Below are positions 57,105 through 64,000 of a stretch of DNA of 64,000 nucleotides, piece by piece. Position numbers and translations under genes: made by a program. Each line of letters opens with the position of its first letter. Position 1 is the stretch's first letter. The DNA comes from DATAGF01 sp963834875. GTDB taxonomy: Bacteria; Actinomycetota; Thermoleophilia; Miltoncostaeales; Miltoncostaeaceae. The stretch is taken from the NCBI GenBank assembly GCA_963834875.1, contig CAWIDG010000015.1, forward strand, positions 62,001-126,000, in the 5' to 3' direction. Under the pieces are notes generated by a model, which was not told where the DNA came from, ran no database searches, and saw only the letters and a program-made list of their open reading frames with translations.

Positions 57105-57776
57105 TCACCGGCCGCTCGCCGAGAAGTGCTGGTAGTCCACGATCGAGCTCCAGCGGCCGCCCCAGCCCCAGCCGACGGCGTCGAACGCCTCGACCAGGGC
57201 GCCTCCCTCGACGGCCGTCCCCGGCCGCGGCGGCGACCGGTCGAGGTAGGCGACGCTCGCCCGGTGCGAGGTGCGGCCGCCCGAGACGTACGGATTCTCG
57301 ATCGGGTTGATGTCGATCGCCCGCCCGTAGGCGTGCTCGGACCAGCGCGACGAGCCCGTGGCCGAGCGGCAGTTGAAGGCGGAGGTGTTGTCGGCCTCGA
57401 TGCTGGCGAAGTCGTCGCCCCCGTAGGCCTGGATCGGCCGCATGCGCCGGATCGGGAAGCGCGCCCGGTAGAGCGCCCGGAAGGCCGTCACCACGTCGCG
57501 CGCCGCGCTGTGGTGAACCACGAGGGCCCCGCGCCGGGCGCGCCCGTCGAAGCCCACGAAGGAGAGGCTGACGTGGCGCAGGGCGGAGAGCCCGACCGGG
57601 CATCCGCGCCGCCAGACGCTCGGGGTCATGTCGGCGCGCTCGGACGGCGAGATGGCCCGCACGACGGCCCGGAACTCGGGGGGCGAGGCCGCCGCCGCCG
57701 TCGGCGCGACGGCGCCGGTCAGGGCGAGCGCCAGCAGCAGCGGCAGCGCGCGCGACGGGCGGGGGAGGCCGGTCAC
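57105..57776 (-). CDS. M15-family metallopeptidase (D-Ala-D-Ala peptidase-like), secreted
   Basis: A 223-residue exported protein. The signal peptide is LPLLLALALTGAVAPTAAAA. The mature enzyme has FRALYRARFPIRRMRPIQAY GGDD, SSRWSEHAYGRAIDINPIEN PY with zinc ligands His and Asp (SEHAYGRAID), and IVDYQHFSASGR with the third His. This is the M15C/DUF882-type fold that cleaves peptidoglycan peptides. GTG 57776 overlaps the stop of the EamA gene (GTGA) when that gene's late frameshift is corrected, supporting this start over the longer frame to 57809. Confidence 0.82.
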   Translation of the reverse strand: MTGLPRPSRALPLLLALALTGAVAPTAAAASPPEFRAVVRAISPSERADMTPSVWRRGCPVGLSALRHVSLSFVGFDGRARRGALVVHHSAARDVVTAFRALYRARFPIRRMRPIQAYGGDDFASIEADNTSAFNCRSATGSSRWSEHAYGRAIDINPIENPYVSGGRTSHRASVAYLDRSPPRPGTAVEGGALVEAFDAVGWGWGGRWSSIVDYQHFSASGR

Positions 57777-58761
57777 GGTGAGGGACCGTAGCGCCCGCAA
57801 CCTGCGCACCGTCGCGATGCTGTTGCAGCGGCGGATCGCGAGACAGGGCGGGCCGGCCGCGGAGCGGCAGGCCGGCAGGCCCGGCCGCGGGCGAGCGGCG
57901 CCAGTCGAGCCAGACCTTGGCGGCCGTCGCGCCCAGGATCAGGGCGCCGCCGGCGATCGCCACGCCGCTCGGGACCTCCCCGTGGACGAGCCAGGCCCAC
58001 ACCGGGCTCAGCGCCGGCTCGACCAGCAGGAGCAGCGACACCTCGAAGGCGGGCACGTGGCGCACGGCCGCGGTCAGCAGGAGGTACGCCAGCCCGATCT
58101 GGACGACGCCCAGGTAGATGATCAGCGCCCAGTCGCGGGCGTCGCCCGACAGCGGCAGGGCCCACGGGAGGCAGACCGCGAAGGCGATCAGGTTGCCGGC
58201 CACGGCCGCCCCGGCCGCGGCCTGGACGCCGCCCTCCTCCCGGCCCACCCAGCGGAGCCCGAGAAGGGTCGCCGCCCAGGTCACGCCGGAGATCAGGGCC
58301 AGGGCGTCGCCGAGGCCGGGCCTCGGCGCGGTCTCGACGGCCTCCTGGGGGCCGAACGCCACCATCGCCAGCCCGGCGACGATCACGAGCATCACGGCGA
58401 CGTCGGCGCCGCGCACGCGCTCGTGGAGCAGCACGATGCCCGCGATCAGCACGTAGAGCGGGGCGGTGCTCTGCAGGAAGATCGCGTTGGCCGCCGTGGT
58501 CTGCTTGTTCGCCAGGACGAACAGGATCACGGTCGCCGCGTAGGCGGCGCCCACGATCCAGGTGCGGCGGGTCCAGTTGCGGCGGGAGCCGGGCACGGCC
58601 ACCGCGATCACGGCCGCGGCCACCCCCGACCGCAGCGAGGCGACCTCCAGCGCGCCCCGGATCCCGACGTAGTCGGTGGACTTGATGGCGGTCCCGCCCG
58701 TGGAGAACAGGGCCGCGGCGCCGATCACCTGCAGCCGCGCGAGACGCGCCGGGTCGGTCAC
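57773..58761 (-). CDS. EamA/DMT family transporter (frameshift in last 100 bases)
   Basis: A ten-helix drug/metabolite transporter of about 329 residues. The first EamA repeat is RLQVIGAAALFSTGGTAIKS through PLYVLIAGIVLLHERVRGAD. The second is ALALISGVTWAATLLGLRWV through LLVEPALSPVWAWLVHGEVP SGVAIAGGALILGA. After KVWLDWRRSPAAGP the frame fails to stop and would run on for 500 codons. Restoring one base gives a stop at 57773, overlapping the M15 start as GTGA. The substrate is unknown. It starts at GTG 58761. Confidence 0.82.
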
Positions 58762-58783
58762 CGCTCCGCCCGGCGAGGACGAC

Positions 58784-59959
58784 CTAGGGTCGAACCGCTC
58801 CCATGTAGTCGCTGCGCTCGCCCAGGTTGGAGACCTTCACGACGTCGCCCGTCTGCGGCGCGTGGACGTACTGGCCGCCGCCGATGTAGATGCCCATGTG
58901 GCCGCCGCCGTTGAAGAACACCATGTCGCCGGCGGCGAGCTGGCCGCTGCCGACCTTGGGGAACTGGTTCCAGATGGCGCCGGTGTAGTGGGGGACGCTC
59001 TTGCCGACCCCGGCATACGCGTAGGAGGCCAGGCCGCTGCAGTCGAAGCCCCCGGGGCCGGCCCCGCCCCACACGTAGGGGGTGCCCAGCTGCTGCATGG
59101 CGATCGCGACCGCGGCGGAGTTCCCGTCGCCGCTGGGCAGCGGCGCCGTGGCCACCGCCGGGGCCGCTCCGCCCGCCGCCGGCGCCCCCGGCGTGCCGCC
59201 CCCGCCGCCCTGGGCTGCTGCGGCGGCCGCGGCGGCCTGGCGCGCCTGGGCGATGGCGGCCTGCTGGGCGGCGATCTGGCGCTGGCGCTCCTCCTCGGCC
59301 CGGATCATCTGGGCGAGCTCGCCCTTGACGTTCTCGAGGACGGCGGCCCGCTGCGCCAGCAGGCCCTCGACCCTCTCCTTGTACTGGCGCGTCTGCTCGA
59401 CGAACGCCTCGACCTTCTTCTGGTCGATGAGCAGCTGCGCCCGCAGCGCCTCGAGGCGGGCCTTGTTCTCCTCGAGCGTCTTGACGACGCTCGCGTCCTG
59501 CTGGCCGACCTGGTCGAGGAGCTCGATCTGGTCGGCGGCGGCGCTGATGCTCCCGCTGTTGATGATGACCTCGGCGAGCGTGGGCTCGGGCGTCGCGTAG
59601 ATGTCGCGGAGCCGCCCGGCCAGGACCCTCTCGGACTCCTTGAGGTCCTGCACGGTGCCCCGGATCTGCCGCTTGTTCTGGGCGATCCGCTGCTTGACGA
59701 GGCCCAGCTCGTAGCGCGCCCCGTTGTAGGCCTCGGCGGCGCGCTCGACCTCGGCGTCGATCGCCGCGAGCTCGGCCTGGATCGCCTCGACCTGCGCCCG
59801 CTTCTGCTGGATCGCCGCCGGCTCCGGGGTGGCGACGCCCACTCCGAAGACGAGGAGCGCAGCGGCAACGAGGGCCGACAGGCCGATGACGAACGGGGAA
59901 CGCCGGGGTCTCAGAAAGCGAGTCTCCTGCGCGTTTACGGGGGAATCGGGCCCGGGCAT
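58784..59959 (-). CDS. NlpC/P60 (C40) endopeptidase with N-terminal coiled coil
   Basis: A 391-residue exported cell-wall hydrolase. A membrane/signal segment (SPFVIGLSALVAAALLVFGV) is followed by about 200 residues of coiled coil (AIQQKRAQVEAIQAELAAID ... RQYKERVEGLLAQRAAVLEN), a Gly/Pro linker, and the NlpC/P60 domain: GTPYVWGGAGPGGFDCSGLA SYAY with the catalytic Cys, GGGHMGIYIGGGQYVHAPQT with the His. It resembles RipA/RipC-type hydrolases whose coiled coil is controlled by FtsEX. ATG 59959 is chosen because it sits just before the signal segment. It is divergent from the M23 gene. Confidence 0.9.
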   Translation of the reverse strand: MPGPDSPVNAQETRFLRPRRSPFVIGLSALVAAALLVFGVGVATPEPAAIQQKRAQVEAIQAELAAIDAEVERAAEAYNGARYELGLVKQRIAQNKRQIRGTVQDLKESERVLAGRLRDIYATPEPTLAEVIINSGSISAAADQIELLDQVGQQDASVVKTLEENKARLEALRAQLLIDQKKVEAFVEQTRQYKERVEGLLAQRAAVLENVKGELAQMIRAEEERQRQIAAQQAAIAQARQAAAAAAAAQGGGGGTPGAPAAGGAAPAVATAPLPSGDGNSAAVAIAMQQLGTPYVWGGAGPGGFDCSGLASYAYAGVGKSVPHYTGAIWNQFPKVGSGQLAAGDMVFFNGGGHMGIYIGGGQYVHAPQTGDVVKVSNLGERSDYMGAVRP

Positions 59960-60088
59960 GGCCCTGTGCGACCCGGGCAAGTTACCAGCCAAGGCCCGTC
60001 GCGCAAGAGGCGAATGTGAAGGGATTCGCCCATTTAACGAACGCCGCACGTCGTTGAAGGCGTCCGGCGCGACCTCCATCATGGCTCC

Positions 60089-61465
60089 GTGGCGCGCCCC
60101 CTCACCCTCGCCGCGGTGAGCCTGGCAGCGGTCCTCGCCGCGCTGGGCTCCCTGGCCGCCGGAGCCCCCTCCGGCACCGCCGGCGCCGCGACGGCGACGG
60201 GATACGCGGCCCTGCTGCCGGGGGGCACCCAGGGCGCCGCGAGCGCCGCGTCGACCGGGCCGATGGAGCGGTCGGCGAGCGTCGGCGGCCTCCGCCCGGC
60301 CGGGGGCGGCACGATCGGGGGGGTCGAGGTGCTGGTCGGCGCCGCGCCGGACGGCCCCCAGGGCACCGCAGAGGGCACGATCCGGGCCTACGGCCTCGGC
60401 CTGCTGGACGGGCGGGTCTCGATATCCGGAATCCGCTTGTCAGCACGGGCCACGGCAGGCCCTGCCGGCGTGGAGGCCGGGCTCACGGAGGCCGTCGTCG
60501 AGGGCCTGACGATCGACGGCCAGGCCGTGGCCGCCGGTCCGGGCAGCCGGGTGGAGGTGGCGGGGATCGGCGCCCTGGTCTTCCTCGAGAGCGTCTCCGA
60601 CGGCGCCGGGGGGCTTCGGGCCAACGCCCTGAGGGTCGAGGTCACCGACCCGCAGGCCGCCTCGGTGATCGGGCAGCCGTTCGTGATCGGCCACCTCGAC
60701 CTGTCCGCGGTCGCGGGCGCGGAGGAGCCCGCGCCCGTCGCGCCGAGCGAGCCGGCCACCTCGCCGGCCGAGCCGGCGGCCCCGTCGCCGCGGCCCCGGG
60801 CGCCGAACCGGCCCCGGCCCCGGACCGAGCAGGAGCCCCCCTCGAGCGCGCCGCTCCCGGCGCCCGGCGGGATCGGCCTCCCCCGGCGCGAGGTCCCGGA
60901 GATCGCCCTCCCCGACGACCAGGGCTACGTCTTCCCGGTCTACGGCGAAGCGAGCTTCGCCGACGACTACGGCGCGCCGCGGGCGGTCACGGGCTGGCAC
61001 CACGGGAACGACGTCTTCGCGCCCACCGGCACGCCGGTGCTGGCGGTCGCGGACGGCACGCTCTCGCGAGTCGGCATCAACAACCTCGGCGGAAACCGCC
61101 TGTGGCTGACCGACGGGATCGGCAACGAGTTCTACTACGCGCACCTCTCGGCCTACGCGCCGGCGTCGGTGTCCGGCGCCCGGGTGCGCGCCGGCCAGGT
61201 GATCGGCTTCGTCGGCAACACCGGGCAGGCGATCACCACGCCGCCCCACCTGCACTTCGAGGTGCACCCGCAGGGTGGCGACAGCGTGAACCCGTACCCC
61301 TACCTGCTCGCGTGGCAGCGCGGGAGCGACATCCCGCTCGCCTTCCGCCAGGCCGCCGCCTCGCCCTCGCCGGCGCCGGCCGTCGGCGCCGTCCTCGTCA
61401 ACGGCATCCCCGAGATCGACACGCCGTCCGACCCCGCCCCGGGGCCGGCGGTGCCGGTCTCCTAG
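60089..61465 (+). CDS. M23 family metallopeptidase (LytM-type), secreted
   Basis: A 458-residue exported peptidase. The signal peptide (LTLAAVSLAAVLAALGSLAA GAPSG) is followed by a 170-residue beta-rich region (GTIRAYGLGLLDGRVSISGI ... LRVEVTDPQAASVIGQP) that looks like a choice-of-anchor-type domain. A Pro/Arg-rich linker and the M23 domain come next: VTGWHHGNDVFAPTGTPVLA VADG (H-x3-D ligands) and TTPPHLHFEVHPQGGDSVNP (HxH). It cleaves peptidoglycan cross-links or activates other hydrolases. It is divergent from the NlpC/P60 gene, with 129 bp between. Confidence 0.9.
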   Translation: MARPLTLAAVSLAAVLAALGSLAAGAPSGTAGAATATGYAALLPGGTQGAASAASTGPMERSASVGGLRPAGGGTIGGVEVLVGAAPDGPQGTAEGTIRAYGLGLLDGRVSISGIRLSARATAGPAGVEAGLTEAVVEGLTIDGQAVAAGPGSRVEVAGIGALVFLESVSDGAGGLRANALRVEVTDPQAASVIGQPFVIGHLDLSAVAGAEEPAPVAPSEPATSPAEPAAPSPRPRAPNRPRPRTEQEPPSSAPLPAPGGIGLPRREVPEIALPDDQGYVFPVYGEASFADDYGAPRAVTGWHHGNDVFAPTGTPVLAVADGTLSRVGINNLGGNRLWLTDGIGNEFYYAHLSAYAPASVSGARVRAGQVIGFVGNTGQAITTPPHLHFEVHPQGGDSVNPYPYLLAWQRGSDIPLAFRQAAASPSPAPAVGAVLVNGIPEIDTPSDPAPGPAVPVS

Positions 61466-62598
61466 CTCGGGGCGGGCCACCGAGGCGCCGATCTCGTCGA
61501 GCACCTCGCGCGTGTGCTCGCCCAGCCGCGGCGCGGGGCGCACGGTGCGGGCGGGCGTGCGCGAGAACCTCATCGGCGGACCGGTCACGAGCTCGGGCCC
61601 GAGGGTGGGGTCCTCGACCTCCACCACGAGGCCGATCTCCCGCGCGTCCGGGTGGTCGAGCAGCGAGAGGGGCCGGTCGCTCACGCGCCGTGCGGCAGGC
61701 CGGCGGCCGAGAGCCGCTCGCGCCAGGTCGCGGTGGTCTCGGACGCGAGCCGGGCGCCGAGCAGCTCGGCCAGCTCGTCCGAGTGGCGCGCGCGGGCGGG
61801 CAGGGTCGCGAAGCGCTCGTCGTCCGCGAGCTCGTCGAGGCCGAGCGCGGCGAACAGGCGCAGCGTGCATGCTGGGCGCATAGCAGGCGAGCGCGATGGC
61901 GCCGTCCGCGGTGGGGTAGGGGCGGTAGCAGCGCGTCGACGAAGCGGTTGAAGATCGGCTCGCCGCTCCCATCGCGGATCAGGCGGTGGGCGGCGAGCGC
62001 CGCCGCGGCCTCGAGCAGGGAGGTCTCCACGGCCTGCCCGCGGCCGCTGCGCTCGCGCTCGTAGAGGGCGGCGAGGATCCCGGCGACCATCACGAAGGGC
62101 GCGATCGTGTCGTGCACCGGCACCGGCACGACGCGGCCGCCGTTCGCCGCCACGAGGCCGCGTCTCGCACTGGAGGGCCACGTCGGTGCCGCGCCGGCCG
62201 CGGGGGCCGAACGCCGACAGCGAGCAGTGGATCAGGCGCGGGTTGCGCGCCAGGGCCTCCTCGGCGCCCGCGCCGAGGCGCTCGGCGACGCCCGGGGAGA
62301 AGCTGTGCACCAGGACGTCGGCGCCGTCGATGAGCGCGCCGAGCGCCTCGCGGCCCTCCGCGGTGCGCAGGTCGAGGACGATCCCCCGCTTGTCGCGGTT
62401 GGCCGCGTGGAACTGGCGGCTCTCGCCGTCGACGTCGTCAACGCGGCGCCACTCGTCGCCGGACGGCGGCTCGACCTTCACGACGTCGGCCCCGAGCTGG
62501 CCGAGCGTCATGGTCGCGAGCGGGCCGCCGAGGTGGTGGGTCAGGTCGACCACGCGGATCCCGGCGAGCGGGCCGGCGGCGGGGATGGGATCGGACAC
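61462..62598 (-). CDS. CaiB/BaiF CoA-transferase family protein (at least four frameshifts)
   Basis: A family III CoA-transferase reconstructed across indels at 62160, 61928, 61867 and about 61682. PLAGIRVVDLTHHLGGPLAT MTLGQLGADVVKVEPPSGD is the canonical start. NRDKRGIVLDLRTAEGREAL GALIDGADVLVHSFSPGVAE follows, then TIAPFVMVAGILAALYERER SGRGQAVETSLLEAA. The tail is LGEHTREVLDEIGA. It moves CoA between carboxylates. GTG 62598 has GGAGG eight bases upstream. The stop is placed at TAG 61462 by assuming one more shift. Decay is possible, but all motifs survive. Confidence 0.75.
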
Positions 62599-63446
62599 GG
62601 CGGACCTCCGGGGCGATGGTGCGATGACGCTCTCATCCTCGCCGCCGCGCGCCAACCCCTCGTCCCGCGGCGCGTCACGCCCCCGTCAAGCGCCCGGCCC
62701 GCCCGTCTGCCATCCTCCCCTGGTGCGCTCAGGTGCGCCGCCAGGAACGCCTCCACCGCTCGGCTGACGGCGACCGGCGCCTCGTGCCCGAGCGCGTGGG
62801 CCGCGGCCGGGACGACGGCCACGCGCGCCGGGCCCCCCGCGCTGCGGCGCAGGTCCTCGGCCCAGCGGGTGGTCGTCAGCGTGTCGCGGCTGCCGCGCAC
62901 GATCAGGAGTGGGGAGCGGACGCCGCCGACGAGGCGGTCGAGCGGGATGTCTGCCGCCTCGCGCAGGGTCTCGATGACGCGCCTCGGACCGGCGCGGAGG
63001 TAGTCGCGGATGCCGCACCCCACCAGCGACGGGCGCTCCATCGTCGCGTCGACCGTCAGGCGCAGCAGCATCTGGGCGAGGGGCGGGCCGAAGCGGCGGT
63101 CGAAGGCTGGGCTGAGGAAGACGACCGCGGAGACCTGGTCGGGCCGGGCCGCGGCGACGAGCGCGGCGACGTGGCAGCCGTACGAGTGGCCCAGCAGCAC
63201 GACCGGCTCCAGCCCGCGGGCGTCCAGCAGCCCCCGCACCGCGTCGCCGATCTCGGCGGTCGTCCAGATCCGCTCCGACGCGCTGCGGCCGAAGCCCGGC
63301 AGGTCGCAGCTCACGATCCGCCGGCGCGCGGCCAGCCGCTCGGCCAGCGGCCGGAGGCTCGCCGCGGAGACCCCGAGGCCGTGCAGCATGACGACCGGCT
63401 CAATTCCTGCCCGGCCCGTGCCGAGGATCTGAGAGTGGATCGACAC
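62541..63446 (-). CDS. Alpha/beta hydrolase
   Basis: About 300 residues. EPVVMLHGLGVSAASLRPLA gives the oxyanion HG, VVLLGHSYGCHVAALVAAAR the nucleophile elbow (GHSYG), LLIVRGSRDTLTTTRWAEDL the Asp, and VPAAAHALGHEAPVAVSRAV the His. GTG 63446 is chosen; the frame is open further but lies over the divergent gene. The 3' end runs past the CoA-transferase start, so the true stop may be nearer 62690 after an indel. The substrate is unknown; the neighbouring plus-strand gene is a relative. Confidence 0.8.
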   Translation of the reverse strand: MSIHSQILGTGRAGIEPVVMLHGLGVSAASLRPLAERLAARRRIVSCDLPGFGRSASERIWTTAEIGDAVRGLLDARGLEPVVLLGHSYGCHVAALVAAARPDQVSAVVFLSPAFDRRFGPPLAQMLLRLTVDATMERPSLVGCGIRDYLRAGPRRVIETLREAADIPLDRLVGGVRSPLLIVRGSRDTLTTTRWAEDLRRSAGGPARVAVVPAAAHALGHEAPVAVSRAVEAFLAAHLSAPGEDGRRAGRALDGGVTRRGTRGWRAAARMRASSHHRPGGPPCPIPSPPPARSPGSAWST

Positions 63447-64000
63447 CCCGTCTACCGGCGTCCACGAGTCGACGACGCGCGGGTGCGGGTCGGCGGCCGT
63501 GTCGTGCGCTTCCGCGCCGTCGGCGACGGCCCACCCGTCCTGCTGGTGCACGGCCTCGGGCGGCTCCCCCCGCTGGTGGAGCCGCACGACGCAGGCGCTC
63601 GCCGAAGCTCATCGCGTCATCTTGCCCGAGCTTCCCGGCTTCGGCTTCGGCCTGCCGCTCGGCGGGGGCGCGCCCTTCCGCCTGGCGGAGGCCCCCGACG
63701 TCCTCCGCGAGCTGATGGAGCGGCTCGGCATCGGGCGCGCCGGCCTCGTCGGGCACTCGCTCGGCGCCCTGGCGTGCGCCGGCGTCGCGGCGCGGATGCC
63801 GGAACGGGTCCACCGGCTCGTGCTCATCGCGCCGCCGGTCCGGACCGCCGGCGCCGGCCTGCTCGGCAACGCGCTGCCGGCCGTGCGGACGATCCTCGGG
63901 CTGCCGCTCGCCGCCGCGGTCACGGTGGCCACCGACATCGCCTCGCGCTCGCCGCTGGCACTGCTGCGCGCCGCTGGCGAGCTCCTGGTGACCGAGCACG
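63435..64000 (+). CDS. Alpha/beta hydrolase, 5' part (frameshift at 63561; cut by right edge)
   Basis: Begins near GTG 63435: VRVGGRVVRFRAVGDGPPVL LVHGLG, then, after one extra C at 63561, GSPRWWSRTTQALAEAHRVI LPELPGFGF and ERLGIGRAGLVGHSLGALAC AGVAARMPERVHRLVLIAPP with the nucleophile elbow GHSLG. The Asp and His lie beyond the window. The chosen start overlaps the 5' end of the divergent hydrolase gene by 12 bases. If the start is the GTG near 63484 the overlap disappears. The substrate is unknown. Confidence 0.75.
   Translation, partial: MDRHPVYRRPRVDDARVRVGGRVVRFRAVGDGPPVLLVHGLGRLPPLVEPHDAGARRSSSRHLARASRLRLRPAARRGRALPPGGGPRRPPRADGAARHRARRPRRALARRPGVRRRRGADAGTGPPARAHRAAGPDRRRRPARQRAAGRADDPRAAARRRGHGGHRHRLALAAGTAARRWRAPGDRA

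Noticed and set aside
59960..60088. A ydaO-type (c-di-AMP) riboswitch between the NlpC/P60 and M23 genes
   Set aside because: Actinobacterial wall hydrolases often have one, but the 129-bp gap is too short for two leaders and lacks the conserved core.
1..64000. tRNA or rRNA genes
   Set aside because: No sequence with a TTCGA-type T-loop in a cloverleaf context, nor any rRNA-like stretch, was found by eye; a tRNAscan run would be decisive.

Overview
The window is very GC-rich chromosomal DNA. Gene content and order point to an actinobacterium, most likely of the class Thermoleophilia (Solirubrobacterales/Gaiellales type). The evidence is: the block rplM-rpsI-glmM-glmS-acpS-nnr-alr, murI with rph-rdgB, a CIRCE-controlled groS-groL pair, a GuaB3-type IMP dehydrogenase relative, an ECF42 sigma factor with its DGPF partner, and large secreted TolB-like/RTX proteins. 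The class assignment is inference. No rRNA, tRNA, CRISPR array, transposase or phage region was seen. Roughly one gene in four carries single-base frameshifts, including the essential groL, glmM and acpS, so the sequence looks like an imperfectly polished (perhaps metagenome) assembly. Those genes are annotated across the shift.

Layout. 1-10 kb: the 5' end of metF, a tiny secreted protein with a TEWQ repeat, DoxX, a flavodoxin-like protein, the ECF42/YCII pair with a 39-residue zinc ribbon, a LysM protein, an MFS transporter, then a GMC oxidoreductase - YVTN propeller - SGNH hydrolase run. 10-24 kb: small redox proteins, murI, two tandem alpha/beta hydrolases, a second MFS transporter, sirtuin, rph-rdgB, groS-groL, a 2-hydroxyacid dehydrogenase and a DUF4126 membrane protein. 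23-30 kb: aldo/keto reductase and GH15 on the minus strand, AEC transporter and pyrF on the plus strand, a MazF-type toxin-antitoxin pair, a D-Ala-D-Ala carboxypeptidase and a PfkB sugar kinase. 30-39 kb: GuaB3, two seven-bladed propeller/RTX secreted proteins on either side of a beta-CASP nuclease, and guaA. 39-43 kb: a Re-citrate-synthase-like gene divergent from a citrate synthase fused to a helix-turn-helix domain, then an S4 protein and protein-isoaspartate methyltransferase. 43.9-53.4 kb: ribosomal proteins, the amino-sugar/cell-wall block and cca, interrupted by an XRE regulator/membrane protein pair with a well-formed double operator. 53.5-61.5 kb: a CAP protein, cobalamin adenosyltransferase, an RNB nuclease, a quinone oxidoreductase, an EamA transporter and three cell-wall hydrolases (M15, NlpC/P60, M23). 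61.5-64 kb: a CaiB/BaiF CoA-transferase and two divergent alpha/beta hydrolases, the last cut by the window edge.

Two organism-wide traits show in the sequence. First, many start codons lie 6-7 bases downstream of a TANNNT -10 hexamer, which suggests leaderless mRNAs. Second, at least five genes (and guaA as a sixth) can only start sensibly at CTG, two of them through CTGA stop-start overlaps that parallel the common GTGA and ATGA overlaps here. The most interesting metabolic item is the pairing of a Re-type citrate synthase homologue with a DNA-binding Si-type citrate synthase paralogue.
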